IMG/VR virus record: IMGVR_UViG_3300021478_000001
Span: 1 to 64,000 of that record
DNA from: a virus
DNA: 64,000 nucleotides
Direction: 5' to 3' (one strand)
Part shown: positions 22,963 to 29,154 of the stretch, in pieces
How the letters are laid out: each line of letters opens with the position of its first letter
How positions within the stretch are numbered: the first letter of the stretch is position 1
Position numbers and translations under genes: made by a program
The notes under the pieces: generated by a model
Told to the model about the DNA's origin: nothing
Seen by the model: only the letters and a program-made list of their open reading frames with translations
Databases searched by the model: none

Positions 22963-23059
22963 CGCGCGTTGCGGTGAGGAGCGCTCTGTCCGTTCGCCTC
23001 TTTCACAAGTTTTCGTGGGCAAAAAGGACGGACTCAGGTGCTCCTCGCCGCAACGCGCG
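22963..23059 (-). promoter_or_regulatory. Long hairpin upstream of the Imm-like gene
   Basis: Arms 22963-22982 and 23040-23059 are complementary over 20 bp with a single T/G mismatch, which would be a G-U pair in RNA. An inner pair, GTCCGT/ACGGAC (22988-22993 and 23027-23032), extends the stem. On the transcript the structure ends a few bases before AAGGAG of the Imm-like gene. There is no U-tract, so translational or RNA-stability control is more likely than termination. Confidence 0.55.
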
Positions 23060-23076
23060 GCGTGTTGGTGGGGGGT

Positions 23077-23382
23077 TTATTTCTGTGGAATTGCCCAATC
23101 ACCGTGGTCAGCGACCATGATCATGAACAATTCATCCACTACTTCGTGGGCTGCCTCTGCGTCTGGGCCTCCAGCTTGCACCATGGGGCCAACTTCCTCT
23201 TCGCGGTCGCCGATGCAAAACGCTTCCAGTTGTTCTGCATTTAACGTTGCGAGGTAGCGTCGTGCACGATCGATAGGCAGGTCAGTCAGATCGACACAAC
23301 AATTTTCCGGGATGTCCATGCCCTGATCGTTGAATAAGCAACCAACGACTTGGGCAAATACCGGATCTTTCATCAGGTTCAT
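23077..23382 (-). CDS. Hypothetical acidic protein (101 aa)
   Basis: Function unknown. Strongly acidic and helical, with LPIDRARRYLATLNAEQLEAF and a Glu-rich middle. AGGAGAA lies about 6 nt upstream of the ATG at 23382. The size and charge are compatible with a host-takeover or DNA-mimic protein, but nothing specific supports that. Confidence 0.6.
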   Translation of the reverse strand: MNLMKDPVFAQVVGCLFNDQGMDIPENCCVDLTDLPIDRARRYLATLNAEQLEAFCIGDREEEVGPMVQAGGPDAEAAHEVVDELFMIMVADHGDWAIPQK

Positions 23383-23440
23383 TGCTTTCTCCTGTGGTGT
23401 TGGTGGCAGGGCGCAACGTGCGCCCCGCCGTTTTTGTGCG

Positions 23441-23878
23441 TTACTGCGCGGCGATGACCATGACCGCGAACACGACCGGAAGAACCTTGATCAGGTTCTC
23501 CTTGACCGCGCGGGCGATGGTGGCGCGCCACTCCGGATACTTCTTGAGGAAGTCGCCGACCGTCTTGGACTTGCGCAGCGCCTCGAAGCGCTCGTAGGGC
23601 GGCAGACCTTCGCGGCGCGGATTGGTATCGACGAGCACCTGGATCTTCTGTGACACGTCGTACTTCGGCGCGAACGCCTTGGTCTTGGTCACCTCCTTGG
23701 GGGTCACCGACTTGACCGCGCGGGCGACTGCCGCCTTGGTCACCTTGCCCTTCTTGGTGGTCTTCACCGGTGCAACAAGCACCTTGGCACCTTTCGGGGC
23801 GGCATCCTTGGCGGAGGCCTTGAGATCCGCAACCAGAGTGGAGGTGGCGGGAACGGTCTTCTGGGCTTTCTTAGCCAT
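23441..23878 (-). CDS. Lys/Ala-rich basic protein, histone-like N-terminus (145 aa)
   Basis: The first 65 residues are rich in Lys, Ala, Thr and Val, like histone H1-type tails. The C-terminal part is a compact helical domain (YDVSQKIQVLVDTNPRREGL, then ERFEALRKSKTVGDFLKKYPEW). DNA binding is plausible. The gene is markedly richer in G/C-ending codons than its neighbours, suggesting recent acquisition. A modest AGAGAG precedes the ATG at 23878. Confidence 0.6.
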   Translation of the reverse strand: MAKKAQKTVPATSTLVADLKASAKDAAPKGAKVLVAPVKTTKKGKVTKAAVARAVKSVTPKEVTKTKAFAPKYDVSQKIQVLVDTNPRREGLPPYERFEALRKSKTVGDFLKKYPEWRATIARAVKENLIKVLPVVFAVMVIAAQ

Positions 23879-24235
23879 TTGAGTTTACTCTCTTTCAAGT
23901 GCGCCCTGTGGGCGCGGTAATGTTTGGCAGCTGGTAAGGCATACCAAACAGTTGAAGACCCGCCGCGCGGCGCGCGGCAGGGGCAGTGTGCGCTTTGCAG
24001 CGCCATGGGCTTACCGCACTGGCACCCCTTGCACTGGCCAACGCGCCACCAAAAGCGGTGGAGGGCTGCGCAAGGGGGCTGTACGCGCGGGGCGCACGGT
24101 TGGCCCAAGCCGCTACTTAGCGGGAGGGGGCGCAGTAGGGTTGCTCTGGCTTTTTGGGCCGCACCACACGCTTGGAATCGCGTGGCCCTACCGGTGAACC
24201 GCGCTGCATGGGCAGCGCCAACACACACAACATAA

Positions 24236-24253
24236 CATGCTACCCGTAGCATG
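24236..24253. promoter_or_regulatory. Inverted repeat, candidate operator
   Basis: CATGCTAC-CC-GTAGCATG is a perfect 8-bp inverted repeat with a 2-bp spacer. It lies upstream of the leftward gene at 23441-23878, 30 bp from a second hairpin at 24282-24298. Confidence 0.45.
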
Positions 24254-24281
24254 CAAGAAAAATAGTGTGAAAACGACTAGG

Positions 24282-24298
24282 TGCGGCACCCTGCCGCA
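24282..24298. promoter_or_regulatory. Inverted repeat
   Basis: TGCGGCA-CCC-TGCCGCA, a perfect 7-bp stem with a 3-nt loop and no adjacent T-tract. Candidate operator or RNA hairpin in the leader region of the leftward operon. Confidence 0.4.
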
Positions 24299-24604
24299 GG
24301 TAGGGCTAATTCTAGTTAGAGTTCAAGCACTTAGCTGTTACCGGTAGCAAGCCCCTTTGGCGGCACCTTGCCTCTGCCTCTGCCTCTGCCCCTTGCCTTA
24401 ATTGCGAGTTGGTGGGGCAATGAACTCACAATGCCCTAGGGCGACTCCGTGGCAGGGCATGCGCGGCGCGGCCATAAGGGTAGCGGGCACCTTGGAATAA
24501 CGCACAGGTGAGCTCCCTAGGGGCTGGTTTTGAGATGGTTGTAGTGCGAAAAATTGCTACCTGGGAAAAATGACCATTTTGGTCATTTGTTTGGAGTTCG
24601 CAGA

Positions 24605-24634
24605 TAAAAAGAAACCGGAGCGTTGCTGCTCCGG
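24605..24634 (-). terminator. Intrinsic terminator, leftward
   Basis: CCGGAGC-gttgct-GCTCCGG (24615-24634) is followed on the minus strand by TTTCTTTTT. It lies 14 bp after the stop of the leftward gene at 24649, the expected position. Confidence 0.75.
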
Positions 24635-24648
24635 CCTTGAATGGCAGT

Positions 24649-24918
24649 TCATGGAATTTCTGCCCAAGCCTCTGGTTCAAATTCCTCGCAGTTACAAAAT
24701 TCGTCATGGTCCCAGTTCCACCCAACGCAAATCCATTGACCTGGATCACTATCGCTTTCTGGATACCAGTGTCCCATGGTGATAAAGCTTTCTTCAGGTT
24801 TTACATCATACAGAGCAAGGCTTTCTGCGTTCTTCACCTTTAGGAATATCAGCCGATTGGGATAATCCGTGTTGTTTTTCACGAACTCGGCCATTGGCTT
24901 CCAATCAATCGTAGTCAC
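24649..24918 (-). CDS. Hypothetical protein, GTG start (89 aa)
   Basis: Function unknown; rich in Trp, Asp and Glu, with a FCNCEEFEPEAW tail. The start is a GTG at 24916-24918 with AAGGAGA about 8 nt upstream. Last gene of a small leftward unit closed by an intrinsic terminator. Confidence 0.65.
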   Translation of the reverse strand: MTTIDWKPMAEFVKNNTDYPNRLIFLKVKNAESLALYDVKPEESFITMGHWYPESDSDPGQWICVGWNWDHDEFCNCEEFEPEAWAEIP

Positions 24919-24933
24919 ATCACTTCTCCTTTA

Positions 24934-25149
24934 CTACTTCGTTGGGTGCCAGTGGAAGCCATCCGGGAGACTGCACCAGAAAAATAATTCCCCGGAGACA
25001 ATTATGTAGAAGGCGGTTTGTGATTCATCGATATCTTCTTGCTCGATCAATCGGTAAACCTGACTTCCAGCTATGTCTGTATCTGGTGCCGTGAAAATGG
25101 CAACGGGGATGAGGTCGTTGGCATTAACGCGGTAGACAGTGAGTTCCAT
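24934..25149 (-). CDS. Hypothetical protein (71 aa)
   Basis: Function unknown; beta-rich with a hydrophobic C-terminal half (AFYIIVSGELFFWCSLPDG). GGAGAG precedes the ATG at 25149. It lies between two hairpins that share the same stem sequence. Confidence 0.6.
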   Translation of the reverse strand: MELTVYRVNANDLIPVAIFTAPDTDIAGSQVYRLIEQEDIDESQTAFYIIVSGELFFWCSLPDGFHWHPTK

Positions 25150-25170
25150 TTTGTTTTTCTCTCCATTGAA

Positions 25171-25210
25171 AGAAACCGGAGCAGCTGGTGCCGCTCCGGG
25201 TCTTTTGTTA
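25171..25210. terminator. Bidirectional intrinsic terminator-like hairpin
   Basis: CCGGAGC (25176-25182) pairs with GCTCCGG (25193-25199). It is followed by TCTTTTGTT on the plus strand and by TTTCTTTC on the minus strand. It separates two leftward gene groups. The stem is identical to the terminator at 24615-24634. Confidence 0.6.
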
Positions 25211-25303
25211 GGCTGAGAATATATCTTCGTCTACGGCGACGCCGAGTACTTTTGCGGCGTTTCGCTGATTAGCGTTTAGCTTTCCTTTGACTTTGACTAG
25301 CAT
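25208..25303 (-). CDS. Hypothetical mini-protein (31 aa)
   Basis: Read from the minus strand: an ATG at 25301-25303 inside the end of the upstream gene opens a 31-codon frame with protein-like content (LNANQRNAAKVLGVAVDEDI). It ends just before the terminator hairpin. The ribosome site is weak; coupling to the upstream gene would be needed. Function unknown. Confidence 0.4.
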   Translation of the reverse strand: MLVKVKGKLNANQRNAAKVLGVAVDEDIFSA

Positions 25304-25556
25304 AGAGTAACTCATGTATTTCCTGCTCAGTCAACGCCACTAGGATTTTATCCTTCAGCTCCTCATCATTATCTATCAGACGTTTTGCTTCAGGACTGTT
25401 TAGTTGAAGAATTTTGTATTGTATCTTGAAATCACGACTAGATATAAGTTCTCTAGCTTGTTTTTCTAGGGCTTCAGTACTGTCACTTGCTTCGGAAAGG
25501 TAGAAGCCCTTATGGTGATTCAAGAACAATCCATATTTCTTCTCACGTTCAGCCAT
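25269..25556 (-). CDS. Hypothetical helical protein (95 aa)
   Basis: Function unknown; highly charged and helical with a basic C-terminus (SQRKAKR). AGGAGAG lies just upstream of the ATG at 25556. First gene of the leftward accessory unit, divergent from the late operon. Confidence 0.65.
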   Translation of the reverse strand: MAEREKKYGLFLNHHKGFYLSEASDSTEALEKQARELISSRDFKIQYKILQLNSPEAKRLIDNDEELKDKILVALTEQEIHELLYASQSQRKAKR

Positions 25557-25590
25557 TTACTCTCTCCTATTCACTTTTCAAACAGCATTT

Positions 25591-25611
25591 GTTGGTGCGG
25601 TATACACCAAC
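25591..25611. promoter_or_regulatory. Inverted repeat in the late-operon divergent region
   Basis: GTTGGTG-cggtata-CACCAAC, a perfect 7-bp inverted repeat 47 bp before the first late gene. It may be an operator governing the switch to late transcription. I cannot assign promoter boxes with confidence. Confidence 0.45.
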
Positions 25612-25658
25612 CAAACAATTATAGCACAGTTACAGGTAGCAAGCAATAGGAACAAATA

Positions 25659-25940
25659 ATGGGTGTGACTGAGGAAGCTGGTAAGGTTGGGAGCGCCGCT
25701 GTTTCTGCGATGTCCTCGCAGCCGCTGGCGATTGCGCTCTTAATCATCAATATCGGTTTCCTTGGATTTGCTGGTTATATCTTGGGAGAAGTCGCTGCTA
25801 ATGCCAGTGAGCGTAACAAGTTACAGATGGAGTTGATTGCCAAGCTGGTTGGTGATATTCGTGACTGCCGACAAGGACCAGCAACTCGGTCAAAGTATCT
25901 ACCGCTTCCACCGTACTCGCCGATACCGATCAGAGATTAA
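25659..25940 (+). CDS. Single-span membrane protein, holin candidate (93 aa)
   Basis: A small polar N-terminus with Gly/Ala, then one hydrophobic span (about residues 22-46, LAIALLIINIGFLGFAGYI), then an amphipathic helix and a Pro-rich tail. Size and topology suit a phage holin or a tail-associated membrane protein, though holins often sit beside the endolysin, which here is 37 kb away. First gene of the late operon, with AGGA upstream of the ATG. Confidence 0.6.
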   Translation: MGVTEEAGKVGSAAVSAMSSQPLAIALLIINIGFLGFAGYILGEVAANASERNKLQMELIAKLVGDIRDCRQGPATRSKYLPLPPYSPIPIRD

Positions 25941-25955
25941 CAAAAGGAGCAGACA

Positions 25956-26366
25956 ATGTCACTCAAAGTCGTTACTGTGCATATCCCTCGTGGTGAGAGC
26001 CTTAGTGATGGTGCGGATTGCACTGAAGGCACTATCATTCGCGTGGCCGCGCCGCGTGATGGATGGGATGGTGCGAATATCAGCTTTGAAGTATCAACAG
26101 ATGACAGCCCCAACTATCATGCGTTGATCGATGTCAACGGTGAGGATGTGCAGGTTCCCGTCAAGATCGGCTGTTCTACTGTGGTACGGGAAGCTGATGG
26201 CTTGGCTCCTGGATGGTACAAGATCCGGTCCGGCACTTTGGACAATCCAGTGGAGCAATCCGGCGACCGTGATTTCTCATTTGTGCTGTTGACGAGTGAG
26301 GTATCGGCACCGGCGCGTTCTGCTGTTCCAGGCAAAGGACCTGGACAACATGAAAGAAGTCGCTGA
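25956..26366 (+). CDS. Hypothetical beta-rich protein (136 aa)
   Basis: Function unknown. Strand-rich with a WYKIRSGT segment, suggesting a small virion or decoration-type fold. Position just before the terminase genes and overlap with the small terminase start (TGATG) support a structural or packaging role. AAAGGAG precedes the ATG. Confidence 0.6.
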   Translation: MSLKVVTVHIPRGESLSDGADCTEGTIIRVAAPRDGWDGANISFEVSTDDSPNYHALIDVNGEDVQVPVKIGCSTVVREADGLAPGWYKIRSGTLDNPVEQSGDRDFSFVLLTSEVSAPARSAVPGKGPGQHERSR

Positions 26367-26818
26367 TGGATATCCGTCCTAAAGGAGGCCGCAGAAATCG
26401 TGCGGCTTTCGCACTCGTCGATGGTATGGCCGATCATCTGCGGCCAGATCCACCAGATTTCTTGTCTGATGAAGAAGCCGCTGAATGGATTCCCATTGTG
26501 GCACGCATGCCGCCGCAATGGTTCACTGCGGAACTCTGGCCTCTGCTCTCGGCTTACTGTCAGCACATCGTGCTGGCCAAGGAAATCATGGAGCAGATTC
26601 GGGCAATCAAGCTGGATGCTGATGCGGAAATAAAAGTAATCAAGGCTAACGCCATGTTGCGGGCGATGTTGGTGCGGGAGCATCGGGTTATGATCACTCT
26701 TGCTACCAAGATGCGCTTGACTCCGACGAGTAAATATGAAACAGTCGCGCAAGAAAACCAGAAAGACCGTCAGCCAAAGTTCCGTCAGCCATTCCAAGTG
26801 GATAACTCTGCCGCCTGA
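26366..26818 (+). CDS. Terminase small subunit, P27 family
   Basis: 150 aa. The helical order and residues LSDEEAAEWIPIVARMPP, then LWPLLSAYCQHIVLAKEI, then MRLTPTSKYET match P27-type small terminases, which recognise the packaging site and regulate the large subunit. It overlaps the large-subunit gene by 83 nt, an unusually long overlap. Confidence 0.82.
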   Translation: MDIRPKGGRRNRAAFALVDGMADHLRPDPPDFLSDEEAAEWIPIVARMPPQWFTAELWPLLSAYCQHIVLAKEIMEQIRAIKLDADAEIKVIKANAMLRAMLVREHRVMITLATKMRLTPTSKYETVAQENQKDRQPKFRQPFQVDNSAA

Positions 26819-28328
26819 AAAGGTTTCGGCCAAGCAAGTTATCCATTGGATTGAGAACACGCTCTATGTTCCTGAGGGTCGTTTCATTGGTCAGCCTATG
26901 CGGTTGGCTCCTTGGCAGAAAGACGAACTCAGGAACATTTACGATAATCCAGCTGGCACGCGCCGTGCTATCCTCAGTTTTGCGCGCAAGAATGGCAAGA
27001 CGGCGTTAAGTGCTTGTCTATTGCTGGTGCATCTGTGTGGACCGAAGGCGATTCCTAATTCTAGCTTGTATTCTGCGGCGCAAAGCCGTGATCAGGCTTC
27101 GTTAATTTTTAATCTGGCTGCAAAGATTATTCGCATGGCTCCAGTGTTGCATGATCAAATCGTTATCAAGGAAGCTACCAAGGTTTTGGAATTTCCCACT
27201 TATGGCTCCAAATATCGGGCGCTTAGTGCAGAGGTGACGACGGCATATGGCTTGTCGCCGGTGTTTGTTGTTCATGATGAGCTCGGGCAAGTGCGCGGTC
27301 CGCGAAGCAGTTTGTATGAAGCACTCGAGACTGCGACTGGTGCCCAGGAAAATCCGCTCAGCGTAATTATCTCTACACAAGCACCGACGGACGGGGATCT
27401 GTTAAGCATATTAATCGATGATGCTTTGACAGAAGCAGATCCTCGCGTGGTTTGCAAAGTGTATTCTGCGCCTATGGATATTGATCCATTCTGTGAAGCG
27501 GCATTGCGATTGGCTAATCCAGCTTATGGTGACTTCCTTAATCCACAGGAAGTCTTGGGTATGGCTAATGATGCCAAGCGCATGCCCGCGCGTGAGGCGG
27601 AATATCGTAATCTGGTGCTTAATCAACGTGTGGAGGCGTTGGCACCATTTGTGAGTAAGGACGTTTGGGATCGCTGCGGCTTTGCGACTGAAGATATCAT
27701 GGATACGCCGGTTTATGGTGGGTTGGATTTGAGCGAAGTTAAAGACCTCACTGCATTGGTTCTCATAGGTATGGTGCATGGTAGATGGCAAGTGCATCCT
27801 ACATTTTGGTTGCCGAGCGAGGGGATTGCCGAGAAGGCGCGCAATGATCGGGTGCCTTACGATTTGTGGGTGAAGAATAAATCTTTGGAGACCACGCCTG
27901 GACGGAGTGTCAGCTATGAGTATGTGGCTAATTATCTTCGTGGTGTATTTGATACCTATGATATTAGGAAGCTGGCATTTGATACTTGGAACATGAAGCA
28001 TCTGAAGCCGTGGCTGGAGCAGGCCGGTTTTAGCGAACAGGAAATCAAGGATAAGTTCGTGGAGTTCGGGCAAGGCACTAAATCTATGTCGCCGGCGCTA
28101 CGCGAGCTTGAAGAAATCTTGTTGGAAGAGAAAATGGCGCACGGCATGCATCCGGTATTGTCCATGTGCGCTGGAAATAGCGTGGTGGAAGGCAAGGATA
28201 GTGCCAATCGCAGACTATCCAAGAATAAATCTTCAGGTCGCATAGATGGAATGGTGGCGTTGGCCATGGCTGTAGGGGCCGCGCCATTGAAAGCACCGCA
28301 AGTAGACATAGAAGCTTTGATAGGGTGA
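26736..28328 (+). CDS. Terminase large subunit (P27/Terminase_1 type)
   Basis: 530 aa packaging ATPase/nuclease. The Walker A-like motif is SFARKNGKT, the Walker B is FVVHDELGQ, and the C-terminal RuvC-like nuclease begins YGGLDLSEVKDLTALV with further acidic residues in RKLAFDTWN and SGRIDGMVALAMA. It translocates DNA into the prohead and cuts the concatemer. The ATG used has a weak ribosome site and is probably coupled to the small subunit. Confidence 0.95.
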   Translation: MKQSRKKTRKTVSQSSVSHSKWITLPPEKVSAKQVIHWIENTLYVPEGRFIGQPMRLAPWQKDELRNIYDNPAGTRRAILSFARKNGKTALSACLLLVHLCGPKAIPNSSLYSAAQSRDQASLIFNLAAKIIRMAPVLHDQIVIKEATKVLEFPTYGSKYRALSAEVTTAYGLSPVFVVHDELGQVRGPRSSLYEALETATGAQENPLSVIISTQAPTDGDLLSILIDDALTEADPRVVCKVYSAPMDIDPFCEAALRLANPAYGDFLNPQEVLGMANDAKRMPAREAEYRNLVLNQRVEALAPFVSKDVWDRCGFATEDIMDTPVYGGLDLSEVKDLTALVLIGMVHGRWQVHPTFWLPSEGIAEKARNDRVPYDLWVKNKSLETTPGRSVSYEYVANYLRGVFDTYDIRKLAFDTWNMKHLKPWLEQAGFSEQEIKDKFVEFGQGTKSMSPALRELEEILLEEKMAHGMHPVLSMCAGNSVVEGKDSANRRLSKNKSSGRIDGMVALAMAVGAAPLKAPQVDIEALIG

Positions 28329-28332
28329 TATC

Positions 28333-28527
28333 ATGGACGAACCTTTGTTGCAATTTTTCACGTGGGAACACTTGAAGCCGGAACTGCAAGAAGTGAGCAA
28401 ACACTTTGCCACGCTTGCAGATACGATTGTTTCATCTCTTCCACGTAATCCAGAACGTACAGTAGCATTGCGGAAGTTGTTGGAAGCGAAAGACTGCGCA
28501 GTACGCGCGAAACTCTTCAAAGGTTAA
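28333..28527 (+). CDS. Acb2/Tad1-like cyclic-nucleotide sponge (candidate anti-CBASS)
   Basis: 64 aa. It begins with FFTWEHL, then a helix with FATLADTIV, then LPRNPERTVALRKLLEAKDCAVRA. This is the pattern of the Acb2/Tad1 helical-hairpin family (T4 Vs.4-like), whose oligomers bind cyclic di/trinucleotides and block CBASS or Thoeris signalling. The call rests on motif recognition only. It lies 4 bp after the large terminase gene in the late operon, an odd place for an early anti-defence function. Confidence 0.65.
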   Translation: MDEPLLQFFTWEHLKPELQEVSKHFATLADTIVSSLPRNPERTVALRKLLEAKDCAVRAKLFKG

Positions 28528-28533
28528 GTCGCT

Positions 28534-28645
28534 CTTGTATCAGTTTACGGCCTGATACAAGATGGTGAGTGGAAAAGCCTCATAAGCTCAAGTCCACTCC
28601 TTGCGGACCGTGGGGTTTTTCCGGTCTTTGGCGCCTCACGGTCCG
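28534..28645 (+). promoter_or_regulatory. Structured intergenic RNA leader (three stems)
   Basis: Within the gap 28528-28674 there are three consecutive perfect stems. They are CTTGTATCAG/CTGATACAAG (28534-28543 with 28552-28561, loop of 8), GAGTGGA/TCCACTC (28566-28572 with 28593-28599) and CGGACCGTG/CACGGTCCG (28604-28612 with 28637-28645). No T-tract follows. It could be an RNA processing site or a regulatory leader for the virion gene at 28675. Confidence 0.5.
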
Positions 28646-28674
28646 TACCAATTTGAAATACGAAAGGAAACAAC

Positions 28675-29022
28675 ATGCAAGTAACAGTGACGATCAAGAC
28701 AGTTGAAGAAAAATTTCCCGGCGGCACCATCGGTGGCGACTTTCGTATAGAATTGGCACTAGCCAATGATCCAGGAGTAATAGCAGACAACTATGAAGGT
28801 CCAAACTCCTCTGCAAACTTTGATTTGCCGGATAGTGATCCTCCGGATACTTATGTCGTTCGCGGTTGCCGTCTTGATGCTGGCGGTGCTGTCATTGGTG
28901 GTATCGTTACAACGCAATACACTGTTGGAGAAGATTTGGTGCCTATGGATGTAGCCGATAGTATTTCGGTTGTCTCTGTATTGACATCCAGGGAGGCTCC
29001 GGCTCCGAAAGGCAAGCGTTGA
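28675..29022 (+). CDS. Hypothetical beta-rich virion-region protein (115 aa)
   Basis: Function unknown. Strand-rich from the start (MQVTVTIKTVEEKF) with Asp/Pro-rich loops. It may be a small virion component. GAAAGGAAA lies upstream of the ATG at 28675, after the structured leader. Confidence 0.65.
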   Translation: MQVTVTIKTVEEKFPGGTIGGDFRIELALANDPGVIADNYEGPNSSANFDLPDSDPPDTYVVRGCRLDAGGAVIGGIVTTQYTVGEDLVPMDVADSISVVSVLTSREAPAPKGKR

Positions 29023-29147
29023 TGCCTCAGAAGACAGTAGCACAGACAGTATATGAACTTCTGCGTCTTGTTGCTACTTGGCTGCAACAGCCCACAATCA
29101 TTAAGGTCGCACAGGATATTTCTGTGCGACCAACTAAACAGAGCTGA
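29022..29147 (+). CDS. Hypothetical small protein (41 aa)
   Basis: The ATG at 29022 overlaps the preceding stop (TGATG), with AAAGG upstream. Helical with YELLRLVATWLQQP. The 3' part contains a perfect 10-bp inverted repeat. Function unknown. Confidence 0.5.
   Translation: MPQKTVAQTVYELLRLVATWLQQPTIIKVAQDISVRPTKQS
29105..29131 (+). promoter_or_regulatory. Perfect hairpin before the collagen-like gene
   Basis: GGTCGCACAG-gatattt-CTGTGCGACC, a 10-bp stem with a 7-nt loop, 24 bp before the ATG at 29155. It lies inside the end of the 41-aa gene. It may tune translation or stability of the collagen-like mRNA. Confidence 0.45.
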
Positions 29148-29154
29148 TGAATAA

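Larger units (their letters stand above)
23879..24604. other. Non-coding GC-rich region with palindromes
   Basis: About 726 bp without a credible gene. 23940-24230 is very GC-rich; the open frames there on both strands look like composition artefacts. It contains the palindrome GCCGCGCGGC, hairpin CCACC-aaaagc-GGTGG, the palindromes listed separately at 24236 and 24282, a (GCCTCT)3 microsatellite (24370-24387) and a 9-bp hairpin AAATGACCA-ttt-TGGTCATTT (24568-24588). It may hold a promoter or an unrecognised RNA for the leftward genes. Confidence 0.45.

Noticed and set aside
22474-23022. Leftward open frame of 182 codons
   Set aside because: Arg/Ser/Asn-rich product overlapping the Imm-like gene and its hairpin; no supporting features.
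23764-24252. Overlapping open frames on both strands (about 100 and 160 codons)
   Set aside because: High GC suppresses stop codons; products are Ala/Arg/Pro-rich without recognisable motifs or ribosome sites, and one would overlap the start of the histone-like gene.
24668-24690. tRNA T-arm-like sequence
   Set aside because: GGTTCAAATTCC resembles a T-loop, but there is no matching acceptor or anticodon arm and it lies inside a gene.
28534-28645. Hammerhead or similar ribozyme
   Set aside because: I looked for the conserved CUGANGA and GAAA core around the stems and did not find a matching arrangement.
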